Positions 10,427 to 20,505 of a stretch of 64,000 nt of DNA are shown piece by piece (position 1 is the first letter of the stretch; each line of letters begins with the position of its first letter). Both the position numbers and the translations under genes were made by a program. The notes under the pieces were generated by a model, which had not been told where the DNA came from, did no database searches, and saw only the letters and a program-made list of their open reading frames with translations. The stretch comes from Heliopora coerulea. Its lineage: Eukaryota; Cnidaria; Anthozoa; Scleralcyonacea; Helioporidae. Location of the stretch: the NCBI GenBank assembly GCA_030142905.1, contig JASJOG010000094.1:496001-560000 (forward strand), read 5' to 3'.

Positions 10427-13400
10427 AACATAGGCGTATCGGCCGGGGGGGCACGGGGGGGCACGGGGGGGCACAGGCCCCCCCAAAAATTTTGCGGTCG
10501 GGCAATTGAGCTGAAATCCATGTGTCATTCGGGCAAAACATAACTCCCATCAAAGTTGGCAAAAGATATACTTAAAAACCTAAAAGAACCGCGGACGACA
10601 ATGAATAATTAAATAGAATAATGCCAATATTAATTGCCTTTAATATATTTTGTCATATATGAAGTACACCTGTATATGAATGATGATGGCTTATGGCTGT
10701 TTTGCGGGCTTGTTGTCTTCCACGCGAAATTTGTAAACGAGTTAGTAAAAGACAAGCTGTACGAAAAAATAAACATTTTGCGATTATTATTTCAGCAAGC
10801 ATCTTTGCTATTAGAAAAGGTATGTGATTTTTTAATTCTATTTTCTTTACACGGCCATGGCTAAGACAACAATTAGATTTTCAAATATGAATATGTGCTA
10901 GCCTCTTCCGCGCGTTGTAGAGTCTACATTCTAGAAGATAGCAACATGTCAGAAATACTGAAATAAGAAAATCTTACGATTACATTTTTTCGCGTGTTAT
11001 CAGGTTACTGTAGACTGAATAGATTATATTATTGCAGGCTGCCTTTATGCCTTATATGCAACGAAGTTGTATTAAACCACGGTGATTAAACTGTACCTTA
11101 GTGATGATCGTAGCGAAACGTCGCTTTTAAGACGTGTTGTATGTATTCAACACAATAGATAATGAGATAAGTTTCTACATTATCTATGGACTGTTGTATT
11201 TAATGCATTCGGCACGGCTTTTCTTTAGAGCGACATTTGAAACCGTCATTGAAACGGATCTTGTACTGATACTATGCAATACAGAATCTTACTATTCCGG
11301 CGATATCTGAACTGTTACTAATTCAGTAAATTTATCCGTTTTTGTTGCAAATATAGTTTCATCTATTTCAACAGCATCTCAAAATAAATGCACTTATGCA
11401 CCCAATTTTATTGCGCGATTATAAGCATTCAATTCTACTGATAAAATGGGTCGTGTTACATCTCTTTAGTTTGTTTACCGCTTATTAAACTGATTGTGTT
11501 AACACTGCTAAATAGCTTGACGATAATCCTAAGTGCTAAAACTTTTATAAAAGCCGTGCAATTTTTCTTTTTGTAGAATGTAGTTCAGCAGATAGTCTGG
11601 AATATGACCATTATTAACGAATATTTGTTATTATGACAGACTTACACAAAACAAATAAAACCTATTACTATTAAGTCTGGATATTTACATTCGTCCTCGA
11701 ACTTAGGCAACTAATTATAGACAAAGAAGAGCTTGCAGCACTAAAATGTGACTATTTATACGTTTGCATGTTTGTCGTTGTTCCAGAATCCAACAATCAA
11801 AAACAGCCTTGCCATTACCAAAAATGTCTACACCTTCACAGAAGAAGAGAAAACGGCACTATCGGTTTCGTGTTAGGTGTTCAATCTGTAACGGGGAAAT
11901 AGATTCTGACCATAGGAAAAAACATGCCGAAGTTTCTCATCCTGGCTTAAAAAACGTTAAGTTTACACCTGTAGCATCATACGGACAACCTACTTTAGCT
12001 TCTTCGTTCAAACGTACCAAATTAAGTAATCCAGCAACATCTGATGCATCTCGTAGTTCTAAAGATACTGAACCAAACGACGCGGTTGTTGTTCAGCCTG
12101 CTTACCCTGAAAAGAGTTATCTCGATGAGACCATCAATGCAGGCGAAAATACCGATATGCTGGCAAATGCCGAAGCCATTACCGACAGCCCAAATTTACA
12201 CAGAAACACTGGTTCTGTAGTTAAAGATGACGGTGAAAATGACAATGAAAGCGTGACGCCAATTGACGAATATCCTGATTTGCAATTGCCTGATAAAGAA
12301 GAGGGAGCTGTGACTGTTGATCTGAGTTTACAGGACGACCCTGCTTTTGAAGTTGAAGATGACAGTGGAGATGAAAACGACAGTTTAATGATTGACGAAA
12401 ACCCTGATTTGCCTGATAAAGAAGGGGGACTGGGTACAACTGATAAAGCTGTATCATCGAAAGGAAACATAGATCGGGTGAAAACTCCGTTATCAGATTT
12501 TCCAAATCAGCCTATACGGAAACAATACGCACCTCGAAGCTATGGTGAAAAGATTCGTGATTTCCAGGCGAAATGGTTCAAGGAACACCCCTGGCTCAGT
12601 TTTGAACAAGAGGAAAATCACGCCATTTGTTGGGCATGTCAAAAATTTATGAATGAAAGTAATTTCTCATTCAGCGATTGGAAAAAACCGGAGAGACTCA
12701 ATAAACACGCAAAAAGCAAGTGCCACACAATGGCAATGACGAAGTGGATCTTTTCAAAAACTGTTGGTAGCGGGCAATCAGTCATCGATCTACTTGATTC
12801 TCATCATAAAGACACAGTAAAAGCGAACAGACAATACATGAAAATCATTGAATCTCTAGTATTTACTGCACAACAAAATACAGCACAGCGAGGGCACGAA
12901 GAAGACAGAAGTAATATTGCAGAGGAATCTGATGTCAACCGAGGTAACTTTATTGAGTTGTTGCACTTTCGAAGTAAAGATATTTCTTGGTTTAAAGATA
13001 AACTCGAAGATCAACTTAAGAAGCACAGTCAGTGGACATCACCCTTGATTCAAAACGAGATTCTGGAGTTGGTAGGTGATTTAGTGCTGGAAGAAATATC
13101 CGATGAAGCACGGGAAAGTAAAGAAATTGGTATAATAGTCGATGAAACGTCTGACATTAGTCGTACAGAGCAAGTGTCCGTCTGCCTTCGCTACCTGAAA
13201 GATGGTGTTACAAAGGAAGTCTTTGTTGGTTTCTATGATACCAAATGCACAGAAGGACTTGCCCTGTATGAGTTGATTAAGAAAGTTCTTGACAAATTGA
13301 AGCTGGAGATTGTAAATATCGTTGGGCAGTGCTATGATGGCGCTAGCAACATGTCTGGTGTCCATAAAGGGCTAGCCATTCCAGTCAAAGGAGATAGCCC

Positions 13401-14981
13401 TCAGGCTATCTACGTTCACTGTCACGCACACAAATTAAACTTAGCCCTCCAGGCTGCCCTCTCCGAAATCGAACCACTACGAAATGCGTTAGGGACTGTG
13501 CAATCCATCTTCACGTATTTGGAGGCTAGCCCTAAGCGACATGCCCTTTTTGGTGACGTTCGTGTTGACAGCGAGCCAAAACTCACATTGAAATCCCAAA
13601 GTGAAACAAGGTGGTCGTGTCGTTACGAGTCAGTTAATGCTGTTATTCGACAAGTTGAAAGTATTGCCAAAGCATTGATTGAATTGACAGATATTAAAGA
13701 TGCAAAAACATCATCGGACGCGAATTCATTGCTTAATGCCATTTGCGATTTTGACTTCGTCTTATGCCTTGTTATTCTCAAAATAATATTGTCAAACGTA
13801 AATGCCCTATGTAGGTATTTACAAAGTAGCACTATGGATGTTATCAGTGCCCGTAAAACCGCAGAAGGAACAGTTAATGCTCTTCAAGGTTGCCGAAACG
13901 ACAAAAGCTTCGATACTGTGTGGCAAATGGCGGAACTCACTGGCAACAAAATAAAGCACGTAACAAGAGATACCAAATTCTCGTTCAAGGAGGCAACTTT
14001 GCCAAGAATTCGCCAGCCATCGACACGCCTACAAGCTCTTGTTGCAGAATCATCTGAAGGTCACACTCGCCACACGACAGCCATTGATCACCATCGAGTG
14101 AACACGTATTTCGTAGCTTTAGACATAGTTATCGAGGAAATCAAAGAACGATTCACTGTGGATGACCAGGATATTTTGTGCGTTCTCGGTGATGCGGTAT
14201 TGAACAACAAGCCGTCAGAAGATAGCGAGCATAAAGTTGCTAAGTTTTATAAATTAGACAAAGATTTAATTCAAGCAGAAAAGGCTATATTCTCCAATTT
14301 CCTTTTACAGTCTGCTTGTGAAACGAAGCGAACACCTATTGCATTGGCAAAATTCATGTCCGTGAAGAAGCTCGACATGATTTTGCCAACATTTTTCCGC
14401 CTGTGCAAGATCTTAGCTGTGATTCCGGCTACGTCGTGCTCAGCCGAGCGTTCGTTCAGTTGTCTTCGAAGGCTGAAGACATACACTCGAAACACCATGG
14501 CGCAAAGTCGACTTAACTGCCTTGCAGTTTTAAACATTGAAAGAGCCTTTACCAATCGTGTGATGAGGAACGTTGATAAAATCATTGACATTTTTGGGCA
14601 GCGGAAAAATCGAAAATCATATTTTTTCTGATTTTCTATCGATGTATTTCATCAAACGGGAAATGAAAATGATTGATACAGACCGTGTATATCTATGTAG
14701 AATGTATTTAATATAAACAAGTTTGAACTTTAAGAGTTTGCAAAGATTATGAATCAATATTGCAGAAACATTGAACATTGTTCTTAGTTTTTCTCTTAGT
14801 GTTTCTAGACATTTCGGTTAAACTTCTCCTAAAGCAGCCTTTACACAATCATACTCAATTGTTTATAAAAACACATACAAAATCTCGAACAAAGTTGTAT
14901 ATGTGTACTGTGTAACATAACGCAAAGCGGTCGGGCAAACAAATAGTGTGCCCCCCAAACAAGATTAGGCCCGTACGCTCA
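10427..14981 (+). mobile_element. hAT transposon with intact transposase frame
   Basis: A 4555-base element flanked by an 8-base target duplication TGATTGAA (10419-10426 and 14982-14989). Copy B has a single TGATTGAA at 43922-43929, the empty site. The termini are imperfect inverted repeats sharing GCGTA, GGCC and GGGGGGCAC words (10431-10480 and about 14948-14981). It sits inside a dead LINE, so it landed after that LINE and is absent from the other copy. The large open transposase frame (11764-14631) marks a young, possibly autonomous copy. About 1300 bases of non-coding DNA precede the frame. Confidence 0.93.
11764..14631 (+). CDS. hAT transposase, ZMYM1-like
   Basis: A 955-codon open frame; a second Met at 11824 (MSTPSQKKRKR) would give 935 residues, and TTCCAG just before 11790 could be a splice acceptor, so the true N-terminus is open. 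Parts: a basic N-terminus with a C-x2-C...H zinc-finger-like motif (about 38-60), an acidic low-complexity linker (about 120-240), a TTF-type zinc finger (SYGEKIRDFQAKW... CWACQKF, about 258-320), the RNase H-like core with IVDETSDIS (near 460), GQCYDGASNMSG (near 525) and HCHAHKLNLAL (near 551), and a C-terminal dimerisation domain with CSAERSFS (near 893). The conserved Asp, Asp and Glu expected for hAT catalysis are all present. The product would cut out and reinsert the element in the nucleus. Confidence 0.93.
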   Translation: MHVCRCSRIQQSKTALPLPKMSTPSQKKRKRHYRFRVRCSICNGEIDSDHRKKHAEVSHPGLKNVKFTPVASYGQPTLASSFKRTKLSNPATSDASRSSKDTEPNDAVVVQPAYPEKSYLDETINAGENTDMLANAEAITDSPNLHRNTGSVVKDDGENDNESVTPIDEYPDLQLPDKEEGAVTVDLSLQDDPAFEVEDDSGDENDSLMIDENPDLPDKEGGLGTTDKAVSSKGNIDRVKTPLSDFPNQPIRKQYAPRSYGEKIRDFQAKWFKEHPWLSFEQEENHAICWACQKFMNESNFSFSDWKKPERLNKHAKSKCHTMAMTKWIFSKTVGSGQSVIDLLDSHHKDTVKANRQYMKIIESLVFTAQQNTAQRGHEEDRSNIAEESDVNRGNFIELLHFRSKDISWFKDKLEDQLKKHSQWTSPLIQNEILELVGDLVLEEISDEARESKEIGIIVDETSDISRTEQVSVCLRYLKDGVTKEVFVGFYDTKCTEGLALYELIKKVLDKLKLEIVNIVGQCYDGASNMSGVHKGLAIPVKGDSPQAIYVHCHAHKLNLALQAALSEIEPLRNALGTVQSIFTYLEASPKRHALFGDVRVDSEPKLTLKSQSETRWSCRYESVNAVIRQVESIAKALIELTDIKDAKTSSDANSLLNAICDFDFVLCLVILKIILSNVNALCRYLQSSTMDVISARKTAEGTVNALQGCRNDKSFDTVWQMAELTGNKIKHVTRDTKFSFKEATLPRIRQPSTRLQALVAESSEGHTRHTTAIDHHRVNTYFVALDIVIEEIKERFTVDDQDILCVLGDAVLNNKPSEDSEHKVAKFYKLDKDLIQAEKAIFSNFLLQSACETKRTPIALAKFMSVKKLDMILPTFFRLCKILAVIPATSCSAERSFSCLRRLKTYTRNTMAQSRLNCLAVLNIERAFTNRVMRNVDKIIDIFGQRKNRKSYFF

Positions 14982-14989
14982 TGATTGAA

Positions 14990-16063
14990 GATGATGGTAA
15001 AGTACATCAAGAGACGATGAGCGTCGCTGAAATAACGAATAATCATTTCGCGACAATGGGTAAAAAATTACCAAAAACCTTTAGCTATTTTGAGAATGCT
15101 TGTTACAAGGACTATCCGATAGACAAACCCTCAAATATTTTTCATTTGAGAAGATTAATGCTTCAGTAGTGGAAAAGGAATTACAGAAATTGAAAGTAAA
15201 TAAGGCCACTGGCCTTGATAAAGTTAGCGCTCGTCTACTACGTGATGCTTCAGTGGCTGTAGCACCATCGCTTAGCTATCTATTCAATTTATCTTTTGAG
15301 GCTGGGTCTTTTCCAAAAATTTGGAAATGTCCAAGTGTCTGCACTTTTTAAACAAGGTAAAGAGACTCTCAAAGATAATTATCGTCCAATATCAGTTCTC
15401 GCAATTATCAGCAAAGTACTCGAGAAGATAGCACATTCACAAATGTTTTGTTTCTTAGATTCCGATAACATTCTTACCAATCAGCAATTTGGATTCCGTC
15501 GTGGTAGATCAACCACCCTAGCCTTAACACAGTTCGTTGATGAAACCTTGGGAAACGTGGATAAAACGCTGTTTACTAGTGTTTTAATTCTCGACTTTCG
15601 CAAGGCCTTCGACCCCGTAGACCATCAGATATTGTTATATAAGCTAAAATCTATTGGGGTAACGAGCAGAAATCTAGCCTGGTTTCATTCATGTTTGTCA
15701 TCACGAAGTCAAAGGACAGTTATCGGTCAAAATATCTCCAAGGAAGAAAAGGTATCCTTGGGCCACTTTTGTTTTCCGTCTATGTTAATTACATGCCATC
15801 ATGCATAAAGCATTCTAATGTAACATTGTTTGCCAATGACACAGCAATTTATTGTACAGATAAGTCTGCATGTGTCCTACAAGAAAAATTGAATGCTAAC
15901 CTCAAGGAAATTGGAAGATGATTATTTGACCACAGACTTTCATTGAACATTTCCAAAACTAAAGTAATGCTTATTGAGGGTCCAAAAAGATTAAAATCAA
16001 TTGATCACTTTGGTGTATCTTTAAATGACTGTTCTGTCGAAAGGATCCAGAGTTATAAATATC
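14990..16063 (+). pseudogene. LINE reverse transcriptase, copy A, broken
   Basis: Resumes the LINE after the hAT. Visible: KLKVNKATGLDKVSARLL, then after frame changes near 15150 and 15335 LKDNYRPISV, QQFGFRRGRSTTLAL, LDFRKAFDPVDHQILL, then after another change near 15750 GILGPLLF and FANDTAIY. The catalytic box is FAND here but FADD in copy B (44770-44781), so the second catalytic Asp is gone in A only. A TGA at 15919-15921 replaces a Trp codon. The frame ends in an inserted SINE. Not functional. Confidence 0.88.
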
Positions 16064-16330
16064 ATAATCATATACACGAAAAATCCGACTGCCCCAGCCG
16101 GGAATCGAAACCAAGGTCTCCGAATCTACGTATCGGTGCTCTGAAAACTGAGCTACTGAGACACGGCTATGACAGCCAGATATTTTCATATATACTGAAT
16201 TGGCAGTAGGATTTTTCGTGTGTATAATTATGATCGTATCCAAATCCTCTCTTCAAATATATATAAATGTTGTTTAAAAGCCTCCTGTATACACGAGTCG
16301 TATATCACTCCGCTACTTGAGGAAGTCGCC
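16064..16330 (-). repeat. tRNA-derived SINE, family 3, truncated
   Basis: The minus-strand head (16167-16090) has GTAGCTCAGTTTTCAGAGC and a near-perfect B box GGTTTCGATTCCC. It lies in the LINE RT exactly as in copy B, where the insertion is complete (45004-45510). Homology with B ends at 16330, inside the inserted DNA. Confidence 0.75.
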
Positions 16331-17110
16331 TTTCGGGTTTTTACCCGTCATCCAACACGTGCACTGCCTACACAGCTGTCCACTTTCTGATCATTCCTCG
16401 AATTTTAAACTTTAAATTTTTTTAAAAAGTTAATGACGTTTTCAAACCCAACAAATTACCAAATTATAACTGTTACTAATCTAGATGTGAGGGACATGAA
16501 CTGTCTCATTTTATATTGAAATGTGTACCATGAACACGTGCATATACTTGCAACTCGTGAACAAACTATTTTCATCACGATAGGAGGTTAACCTTTAGCA
16601 AGTCTTCAGTCGACACTGCTTCGGCTTTAATTTTTTTCCTACAACTGAACAACCACAATCCCCCTTCGATGCGTCGTATATCTGAGGAAATCAATCCTCT
16701 TTCGTGGTTAAATCACACCAAAGACGTTGAATAAATAGATCAGGTGATTGACGAGAATGCACATTTGTTCTATAGCGTCGACGTCTTGAAATAATATCTT
16801 TAATGAAAAGTCCAAGCCTCTTTACTGAATGAGTTGTTGACTTGTACAAACCAAACATGTGTCTCAACTCTCAAGAAAAGCGGAAACTCTCTTACATTTA
16901 CATACATTATGAGCTAAAATTCCGATAAGTCATACTCATTCGTATACAGGCTTCACTGTTTAAACTCTTCGCTGAGATCGCAATCCACGTAGCCATAGGG
17001 ATCATAAAATAATTTTTTTCAAACAACCTCTTTATTTACGTTCATAGTCAAGGTCGTAATTAGTCTAGATACTGGGAGTTTTGTACATTGAATAGAGACA
17101 AAATTATTAG
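16331..17110. other. Diverged intergenic block, start of old duplicate
   Basis: Resembles 33840-34330 (shared words such as TTAATGACGTTTTCAAACC and GAACAAACTATTTTCATCACG). Copy B lacks it. Apart from the candidate first exon at 16552-16575 I see no gene. Confidence 0.5.
16552..16575 (-). CDS. Candidate bZIP first exon, gene 1 (GC donor)
   Basis: Minus-strand ATG AAA ATA GTT TGT TCA CGA GTT followed by GCAAGT, a GC-type donor (16551-16550). It aligns with 29627-29665 and 48346-48384, where MEIVRPSC is followed by GTAAGT or GTATGT at a comparable place. The phase fits the hinge exon at 6146, which would lie about 10.4 kb downstream across LINE and MITE insertions. Short and without cDNA support, hence low confidence. 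Confidence 0.35.
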
Positions 17111-18340
17111 CCCACCCAGATCGTCCAAGATACATGCAACTGAGCAAACGAAGATGTTTTTAATGTGTTCGGATTTCGTCGATTTAAAAGCCAGGTGGGA
17201 ATCTTAGGCGAAGTATAAATAAGATAGCCCAGAAAAAAAACTCGGAAAAATGGCAGATTGTTTTCTGAAGTACGTAATTATCACTTTCCTCATCAGAAGT
17301 TTACACTAAATAAATGGTGACAAAATACTTTGCCACCCAGATCGCAGGGACACATGCAACAGAGAAGAGGAGGATGTATTTCATGCTTCCGAATTGTTTC
17401 GTGAAGTACATGATCATGAGTTTCCTAATCACAAGAAAAGGAAATGGAAAACAAAGCAGGTGTGGAATGGTATGTTAGCTGCCGAAAAATCTGCCGAGGG
17501 AATCTCTGATATTCACATATATTGGACGCTACATTTTCCGAAATAATACTCGTTTAGAACTGTACTTTTACTCTTTGCTAATGAAACATGCTGAGATTGA
17601 ACGCGATGTAGAACACAAAGAGGCACAAAGAATTGCGAATAATAGCCACTTTACATGCATTCCTCGCTGAGGTCGCTATAGGGCTATTGGGGTAACCGTA
17701 AGTCTTTGAAAACCAAATAAATGGGGATGTAATATTTAGGCGTCCTATTCGAGCAAACGAGGATGTATTTCATGTGTTCGTATAACTTCTTGAAGTATAT
17801 TATTATCCACAAGTTTCATAAGAAGAGCAAGAACCGCCAAGACAAGCTGAGTTGTAGGTCAGCAATCCAAAAAAGTGTATTGCCCTATGTGGCTATCTCA
17901 TTATTTTGGTTTTGTGCACTTGTTGAGGCTTCCTGTTAATAATTTACTGACCACAAGAATACCCACTTGTGGCCGACCTCTCACATACGTCGACGCCTCT
18001 CATAAGCGGAACATGATGAAAAAGTGTTATCATTGACAAACAAGCGATGTGAGAGCAAACGAAGATGTATTTCATTAGTTTATAGTGCCATGTAGAGTAC
18101 ATAATTATGAATTTCCTCATCAGAAGAAAAACATTTGGCAAGCAAATCAGCTGAGAAATTGTATATTAGTAATCGAAAAAAGTCTGTTGCCATATGTTGC
18201 TGTCTCATTGTTTTGGTTCTCGTGCACTTGTTGGGCCTTCCTGCAAAACTTAAACTGGCCACAGACCACAAGAATACCCACGTGCGGCCGACCTCTCATA
18301 CCCTCAAACCTCTCATAAGCGGAACATAATGAAAAAGAGC
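17110..18340. repeat. Tandem ~300-bp intergenic modules (3-4 units)
   Basis: Diverged units at about 17110-17300, 17330-17690, 17735-18015 and 18035-18330. Each has GAGCAAACGAAGATGTATTTCAT-like and GTACATAATTATGAATTTCC-like words; the later ones end with GGGCTTCCTG-like words and ACCCACGTGCGGCCGACC. Single units lie at about 30330-30630, 34520-34810 and 48890-49140. The units always sit upstream (minus-strand sense) of a bZIP first exon or its relic. No continuous frame is kept between units. Confidence 0.65.
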
Positions 18341-18415
18341 AATCCTTGAGAAAGGAAACTTGGCAGTCGTCCCATTTCACTAAAAACCTCCGTAACAAAC
18401 CCACACATTACCCTG

Positions 18416-19300
18416 TGGGAGCTCTCGGCTTGAAGAGTTTCTACTCGTCTGCATGACGTTTGCCAGAGGAAAATAATAGAAGTCTTATGCCGCCGAGGAA
18501 CAGTTAACTGAGATACACTAATTGTACTTCTTTTCAACTACGGGAGCGCTCGCCTTGACGAGTAAAATCGTCTGGCATTAGCCACAGTAAAATAATACAA
18601 GTTTTATCCCGCCTGGAAAAGGTTAACTTCCTAATCGCTTCGACCAGTTCTAGTCAAACGTTTGACATTACAACGACATTGAAAGGACTAAAAATCTTTC
18701 AGTGACATGCATTCATTCCATTGTAAGAACATCTCTTTGCAGTGATGTACCGGCGGGCACGTCGGATATTTGATAATGAAGGTCTCGAAAACAGGCGTTT
18801 CATTAACTTTCCCATTAAATCAGCGATAACGACTTCCGCCGGAAAATTTGTTTCTTCAAAACGTTTTTCTAACTTACGAGGCTATTCAGTCCACTAAAAG
18901 CACGCAGGTACAAAGATTCTGCAACTCCTAAGTGAGACTGCTGGGCCATCTTTATTTCATATGTCAATTCAATAAGGCAGTCTGCAACTGTAAAAATCGA
19001 AAATGAAAACCTGTAGTGTAAATTTTTTGAATTCCAAATTTTATGATTTCCGTGCTTAGTGAAGCTTCTCTTAAAAAATGAAAAATACGAAATTACAATT
19101 ATGTAGCCCAATATCTGCCGTTGAGGAATAAAATCCTCTGGAATTAGCCAGATTTCAATAGTGACGGACGTCCATGGGTTGCAGAAGATTAAGATCAAAT
19201 TCTAACTCTTTTACTGCCAGTCGTCTTTTGCCGAGTAAACTTGTTTGGCGTTAACTACAGTAAAATAGCATGGTGTTAGCCAACTATGGCACGGCAGGCA
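18416..19300. repeat. Short dispersed repeat, TCGTCTGGCRTTAGCCA type
   Basis: About five degenerate copies of a roughly 70-base unit with the core GACGAGTAAAATCGTCTGGC and CCACAGTAAAATA, starting near 18416, 18541, 19110 and 19205, and reversed near 19928-19982. The GACGA...TCGTC core is palindromic. Further copies at 36188-36405 and 53541-54430. Confidence 0.65.
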
Positions 19301-20090
19301 AAAGGTCAAAACATATAACAACAATTTGATGCCTGGTTACAGGAATACGTACGAGAAAGCGCTTCAACAATGTTCCCCTCTCACCCAGTAAAACCGTCAA
19401 AAACGACAAGAAAAATAGCTTAACTGGCGAACAAAGACATGGTCGTGGGTGCCGAACTAACAACTTTTGGGCTTCTCTTTAAGGTGACTCCATAGTGTAG
19501 TTGGTGTAAGACTTACAACGTAGATTTTCGTCGTATTTTAGCCTCAGTATTGCCATTGACTACTCAGATATTTATACTCCCACTGTTTTCTCTTCAGGAA
19601 GTACCCTTGCTCCAGCTACAATAAAAAACTTAATTTACATAAAATGTTTTGAAAACAGTATATCCTGAAATGTTGCGAGTCTCTTCTTCCCTTCAAACAG
19701 GCGTGAAGAACCTGAGTTAGAATTAATCAAGGGAAGCCTGGAAATTCACGCTAACCAGGAAAAGGTTTCAAGGTCTCAGTTACACCACATTTACGCTTTG
19801 CCCGCTCAGGACGGTAATGTTCAAGATTTCTCGTGGTCAGGACGAAGCGAAAAACGTTTTCTGTTTTGAGATATCTTATACTTAGGTCAACTTATCCCGA
19901 CTGGAGCAACCTTCAATTATTTTGCTCAGATTAACGCCAGACGATTTTGCTCGTCAAGAGGAGAGCCGCCACACTGAAAGAGTTAATATCTCAAAACCAG
20001 TTTTTATTATGCCTTGTTTCTGTTTTTGGTCAAATTCAAGACTGCTCTTGAAATCGATCATTAACAACTAATCACAGCCATGCTTGATGT
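19300..20090. other. Intergenic stretch, no gene seen
   Basis: Matches 54425-55214 and, more weakly, 36405-37160. Apart from a reversed copy of the TCGTC repeat near 19928-19982, nothing with coding or RNA signals. Confidence 0.4.
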
Positions 20091-20115
20091 TAATAATAAT
20101 AATAATAATAATAAA
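20091..20115. repeat. (TAA)n microsatellite
   Basis: A short TAA run just beyond the bZIP polyadenylation signal on the minus strand. The duplicate at 55215-55236 is shorter. Confidence 0.9.
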
Positions 20116-20118
20116 TTC

Positions 20119-20124
20119 TTTATT
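20119..20124 (-). terminator. Polyadenylation signal AATAAA, gene 2
   Basis: AATAAA on the minus strand, 136 bases after the bZIP stop codon. Conserved at 55241-55246 in copy B. Confidence 0.5.
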
Positions 20125-20259
20125 TATACTGTTAAAAAATCCCATCAGCAAAGCTGGTATTAACGGGAGAACAGTGAAAAATGTACCCACCCATCTTACT
20201 TTGGGCACAGTACAGTTCAACATACATTAAAAATTTAATGCTTCTTGGTCACTTCTACT

Positions 20260-20505
20260 TTATTTGAAATAACTTAAGTCAATATATGTGTCATCAATTA
20301 GCACAGACATAGCATCTGCGAAGTCAATATCACTGTATCCTGTAGGCGGTGTCACCGATGTGTGTGTTTGTCGGGGTGTAGTTTGATTTTCAAACATTTG
20401 GCAGTTGTGGTTTAACAACATTGATTCAAGTTCTTGTTTCTCATGATTCAAATCCCAAATTGTCTTCGTAAGCTCTTCATTTTCAGACATGAGTTCATCT
20501 TTTTT
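20260..20505 (-). CDS. bZIP leucine-zipper terminal exon, gene 2
   Basis: Acceptor TTTTCTCAG ends at 20506. The exon reads KKDELMSENEEL, TIWDLNHEKQELESMLLNHN, then a linker with TPPTGYSDIDFADAMSVLID and stops after SYFK (TAA 20262-20260). With the last Leu of the preceding exon, Leu recurs at exact 7-residue spacing (QNQL, KDEL, NEEL, WDL, QEL). The EKQ-L-x-x-M-L-x-x-H end resembles ATF3 and FOS. The paralogue at 37226-37501 is diverged but open throughout this region, with the PPTGYSDIDFA stretch unchanged, so the tail is also under constraint. Confidence 0.9.
   Translation of the reverse strand, partial: KKDELMSENEELTKTIWDLNHEKQELESMLLNHNCQMFENQTTPRQTHTSVTPPTGYSDIDFADAMSVLIDDTYIDLSYFK

Larger units (their letters stand above)
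8930..16063 (+). mobile_element. CR1/L2-type LINE with 2A-like peptide, copy A
   Basis: A jockey-superfamily LINE, interrupted by a hAT (10427-14981), a SINE (from about 16064) and then cut off at 16330. Order of parts: hydrophobic leader and 2A-like SGDVNVNPGP (8979-9008), PHD-type zinc finger, APE endonuclease, reverse transcriptase. The 5' boundary is uncertain. Copy B (42434-46285) shows the element without the hAT and with the 3' end. Both copies share most frame breaks, so the LINE was already dead before the duplication. Confidence 0.85.
1..16330. repeat. Segmental duplication, copy A, left part
   Basis: Aligns colinearly with 37821-45280. Over the first 130 bases I count two substitutions. 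Large differences: A has 2112-6802 (LINE, bZIP exons, SINEs, microsatellites) and a hAT at 10427-14981 that B lacks, while B has 38667-39073, replaced in A by a short scar near 835-878. Homology stops abruptly at 16330 inside a SINE (45280 in B). The similarity and the indel pattern fit either a recent tandem duplication or two haplotypes placed in tandem by the assembler. Confidence 0.93.

Noticed and set aside
10427..14981. Domesticated hAT-derived host gene
   Set aside because: Termini, target duplication and an empty site in the duplicate show a mobile insertion, not a fixed host gene.
17290..18141. Signal-peptide-like MKYILLFSVAC and MKYIFVCSHIAC frames on the minus strand of the modules
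   Set aside because: Similar starts occur because the DNA unit is repeated, but the frames diverge or stop quickly and no splice sites are shared.
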